Notes under the pieces: generated by a model
The model's input: only the letters and a program-made list of their open reading frames with translations
The model's database searches: none
What the model was told of the DNA's origin: nothing
DNA from: Methanoregula sp.
GTDB taxonomy: Archaea > Halobacteriota > Methanomicrobia > Methanomicrobiales > Methanospirillaceae
Direction: 5' to 3'
Assembly (NCBI GenBank): GCA_003157895.1
Contig: PMKW01000007.1
Coordinates: forward strand, 2,577-17,568
DNA length: 14,992 nt
Part shown: positions 13,449 through 14,992 of the stretch, one piece after another
Position numbering within the stretch: the first letter of the stretch is position 1
How the letters are laid out: every line of letters starts with the position of its first letter
Made by a program: the position numbers and the translations under genes

Positions 13449-14992
13449 ATGACGGAAGATTTTGATGTCAAACTTGTCGAGGACGTGAAATCGTACACGC
13501 CCGACCCACAGTACGGGAAAAAAGCCTGGATGGCAGATTACCAGAAAACCTATGCAAAATTTCTTGCAGATCCTGATGGATTCTGGGAAAAGATGGCTAA
13601 GGAGCTGGAATGGATCAGGCCATGGGACAAGGTGCTGGAATGGAACTACCCGTACGCAAAATGGTTTATCAACGCCAAGCTGAACATAACGGCAAACTGT
13701 CTTGACCGCCATGTCAGCGACAGCCGGCGCAATAAGGTCGCCCTCATCTGGAGGGGGGAAGAGGGACGCGAACGAATTTTCACGTACCAGAAGCTGCTCT
13801 CTCAGGTTGCACGCTTTGCTAACGCTCTCAAGAAGATTGGGGTGAAGAAAGGGGACTGTATCTGTATCTATATGCCACTGGTTCCGGAGCAGCTCATCGC
13901 CATGCTTGCCTGCGCCCGGATTGGTGCAATCCACAGTGTTGTCTTCGGGGGTTTTGGTGCTGCAGCGCTGAATATGCGGATCCAAGATGCCGGAGCAAAG
14001 GTTGTCATCACTGCAGACATCTCGATCCGCCGCGGCAAGGCTATCCAGCTCAAAGCGATCGTTGATGAGGCGATCATCCATGCCCCCACGGTAGAGCATG
14101 TTGTAGTTCTGAGGCGGAGAGATCCTCCGGTTGATCTTAATGAACTCGAGATTGACTTTAACGAGATGATGAAGGGAATGTCCGATGTCTGTGAGCCGGA
14201 AGTCATGGATGCCGAGGACCCGTTCTTCATTCTGTATACCAGCGGTTCCACGGGAAAACCGAAGGGGATTGTCCATACCTGCGGGGGGTACATGGTCGGG
14301 ACCTATTATACCAGTAAATACATCTTCGATATCAAGGACAACGATATCTACTGGTGTACCGCTGACCCGGGTTGGATCACCGGCCACAGTTATATCGTGT
14401 ATGGCCCGCTGGCTGTCGGGGCAACCGTTTTCATCTCCGAGCTGACACCGGACTACCCGGATGCCGGCAGTTACTGGAGCCTGATTGAGGAGCAGAAGAT
14501 TACCATCTTCTACACAGCTCCGACAGCTATCCGCATGTTCATGAAGATGGGGGAGATCTGGCCAAACAAGTACGATTTGAACTCCCTGCGGATTATTGGA
14601 TCGGTTGGAGAACCGCTGAACCCCGAGGCATTCGAGTGGTATTACCGGGTCATCGGAAAAATGAAAGTCCCGATCCTTGATACGTGGTGGCAGACCGAGA
14701 CCGGCATGCACATGATCACCACCATGATCGGGGAGCCCATGCGCCCCGGCTTTGCCGGCAAACCCATCCCGGGTGTAGAAGCGGATGTTGTGGACAAGGA
14801 TGGCAGACCGGTCAGGCCCGGTACCGGCGGGCTCCTTGTTGTCAAATCACCGTGGCCGGCCATGCTGCGGACCGTCTACAATGACGATGAGCGTTACCGT
14901 AAGTACTGGTATACCATCAACGGGGTCTATACTGTCGGCGACCTCGCGGTCAAGGGCAAGGACGGTGATATTATGATCCTCGGGCGGGCAGA
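13449..14992 (+). CDS. acsA: Acetyl-CoA synthetase, AMP-forming (cut by right edge)
   Basis: Adenylate-forming enzyme that makes acetyl-CoA from acetate, ATP and CoA; in a hydrogenotrophic methanogen it would let acetate feed biosynthesis. 514 codons are visible of a usual 630-660. The N-terminal FxxPxWxR-type region includes FWEKMAKELEWIRPWDKVLEW. The phosphate-binding loop is TSGSTGKPKG (264-273), followed by WCTADPGWITGHSYIVYGPL (302-321), TIFYTAPTAIRMF (352-364) and WWQTETG (413-419). The tryptophan in WWQTETG is the residue that limits the pocket to acetate in characterised enzymes. The TGD motif appears as VGD (496-498). The C-terminal domain with the catalytic, acetylatable lysine is outside the window. 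Oddities: SELTPDYPD replaces the usual FEGxPxYPD, and Met420 follows WWQTETG where Gly is usual. The start has AGGTG at 13440-13444. Confidence 0.92.
   Translation, partial: MTEDFDVKLVEDVKSYTPDPQYGKKAWMADYQKTYAKFLADPDGFWEKMAKELEWIRPWDKVLEWNYPYAKWFINAKLNITANCLDRHVSDSRRNKVALIWRGEEGRERIFTYQKLLSQVARFANALKKIGVKKGDCICIYMPLVPEQLIAMLACARIGAIHSVVFGGFGAAALNMRIQDAGAKVVITADISIRRGKAIQLKAIVDEAIIHAPTVEHVVVLRRRDPPVDLNELEIDFNEMMKGMSDVCEPEVMDAEDPFFILYTSGSTGKPKGIVHTCGGYMVGTYYTSKYIFDIKDNDIYWCTADPGWITGHSYIVYGPLAVGATVFISELTPDYPDAGSYWSLIEEQKITIFYTAPTAIRMFMKMGEIWPNKYDLNSLRIIGSVGEPLNPEAFEWYYRVIGKMKVPILDTWWQTETGMHMITTMIGEPMRPGFAGKPIPGVEADVVDKDGRPVRPGTGGLLVVKSPWPAMLRTVYNDDERYRKYWYTINGVYTVGDLAVKGKDGDIMILGRA

Noticed and set aside
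13425..14711. A 428-codon open frame on the minus strand opposite the acetyl-CoA synthetase gene
   Set aside because: It is antisense to a strongly conserved enzyme, has no recognisable domain, and arises from codon bias of the real gene.
1..14992. CRISPR arrays, insertion sequences, tRNA genes or phage genes
   Set aside because: No regularly spaced repeats, transposase motifs, terminal inverted repeats or cloverleaf patterns were seen by eye; a dedicated scan was not possible.

Overview
The window looks like chromosomal DNA of a methanogenic euryarchaeon, most likely Methanomicrobiales (Methanoregula/Methanosphaerula-like). The evidence is an archaeal gene set (Hel308 helicase, archaeal TyrRS, RIO1 kinase, a two-KH Dim2/Pno1-type protein, type II GAPDH, Tsr3, and a degenerate SelB-like factor), TATA-like promoters, GAGGTGA-type Shine-Dalgarno sites and T-run terminators. 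The genus is inferred from memory of protein similarity and was not tested.

Layout. Positions 1-5150 are all on the minus strand. In transcription order they are Tsr3 (rRNA acp transferase), type II GAPDH, TyrRS, RIO1 kinase, the KH-domain Dim2/Pno1-like protein, and the N-terminal part of Hel308, which runs off the left edge. GAPDH-TyrRS-RIO1 are 25-29 nt apart and probably one operon; the KH gene and hel308 also have candidate promoters of their own. The theme is small-subunit ribosome maturation and translation. Divergent from Tsr3, with only 30 nt between start codons, is a plus-strand gene that fuses a TudS/DUF523-like desulfidase-type domain to a nucleoside 2-deoxyribosyltransferase-like domain.

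Positions 6150-11203 (plus) hold three membrane glycan-assembly genes: an ArnT/PMT-like GT-C enzyme, a Dpm1-like GT2 fused to a GtrA membrane domain, and a large YfhO-like multispanning protein that is visibly more A+T rich. A sensible joint reading is that the GT2-GtrA protein makes or positions a polyprenyl-phosphate sugar, and the GT-C-type proteins transfer sugar outside the membrane. Substrates cannot be read from the sequence.

Positions 11291-12262 (plus) encode a SelB/EF-Tu-like protein with an intact-looking domain II but no recognisable GTPase motifs. It converges on a minus-strand ADP-ribosylglycohydrolase (DraG/ARH family). That gene is divergent from an AMP-forming acetyl-CoA synthetase cut by the right edge; between the two lies a 216-nt region with a clear TATA box and a perfect inverted repeat just upstream of it.

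The best leads are the TudS-like/deoxyribosyltransferase fusion, the pseudo-GTPase SelB-like factor, the very tight Tsr3/TudS divergent pair, and the inverted repeat at the acetyl-CoA synthetase promoter. I see no CRISPR array, insertion sequence, tRNA, rRNA or clear defence system.
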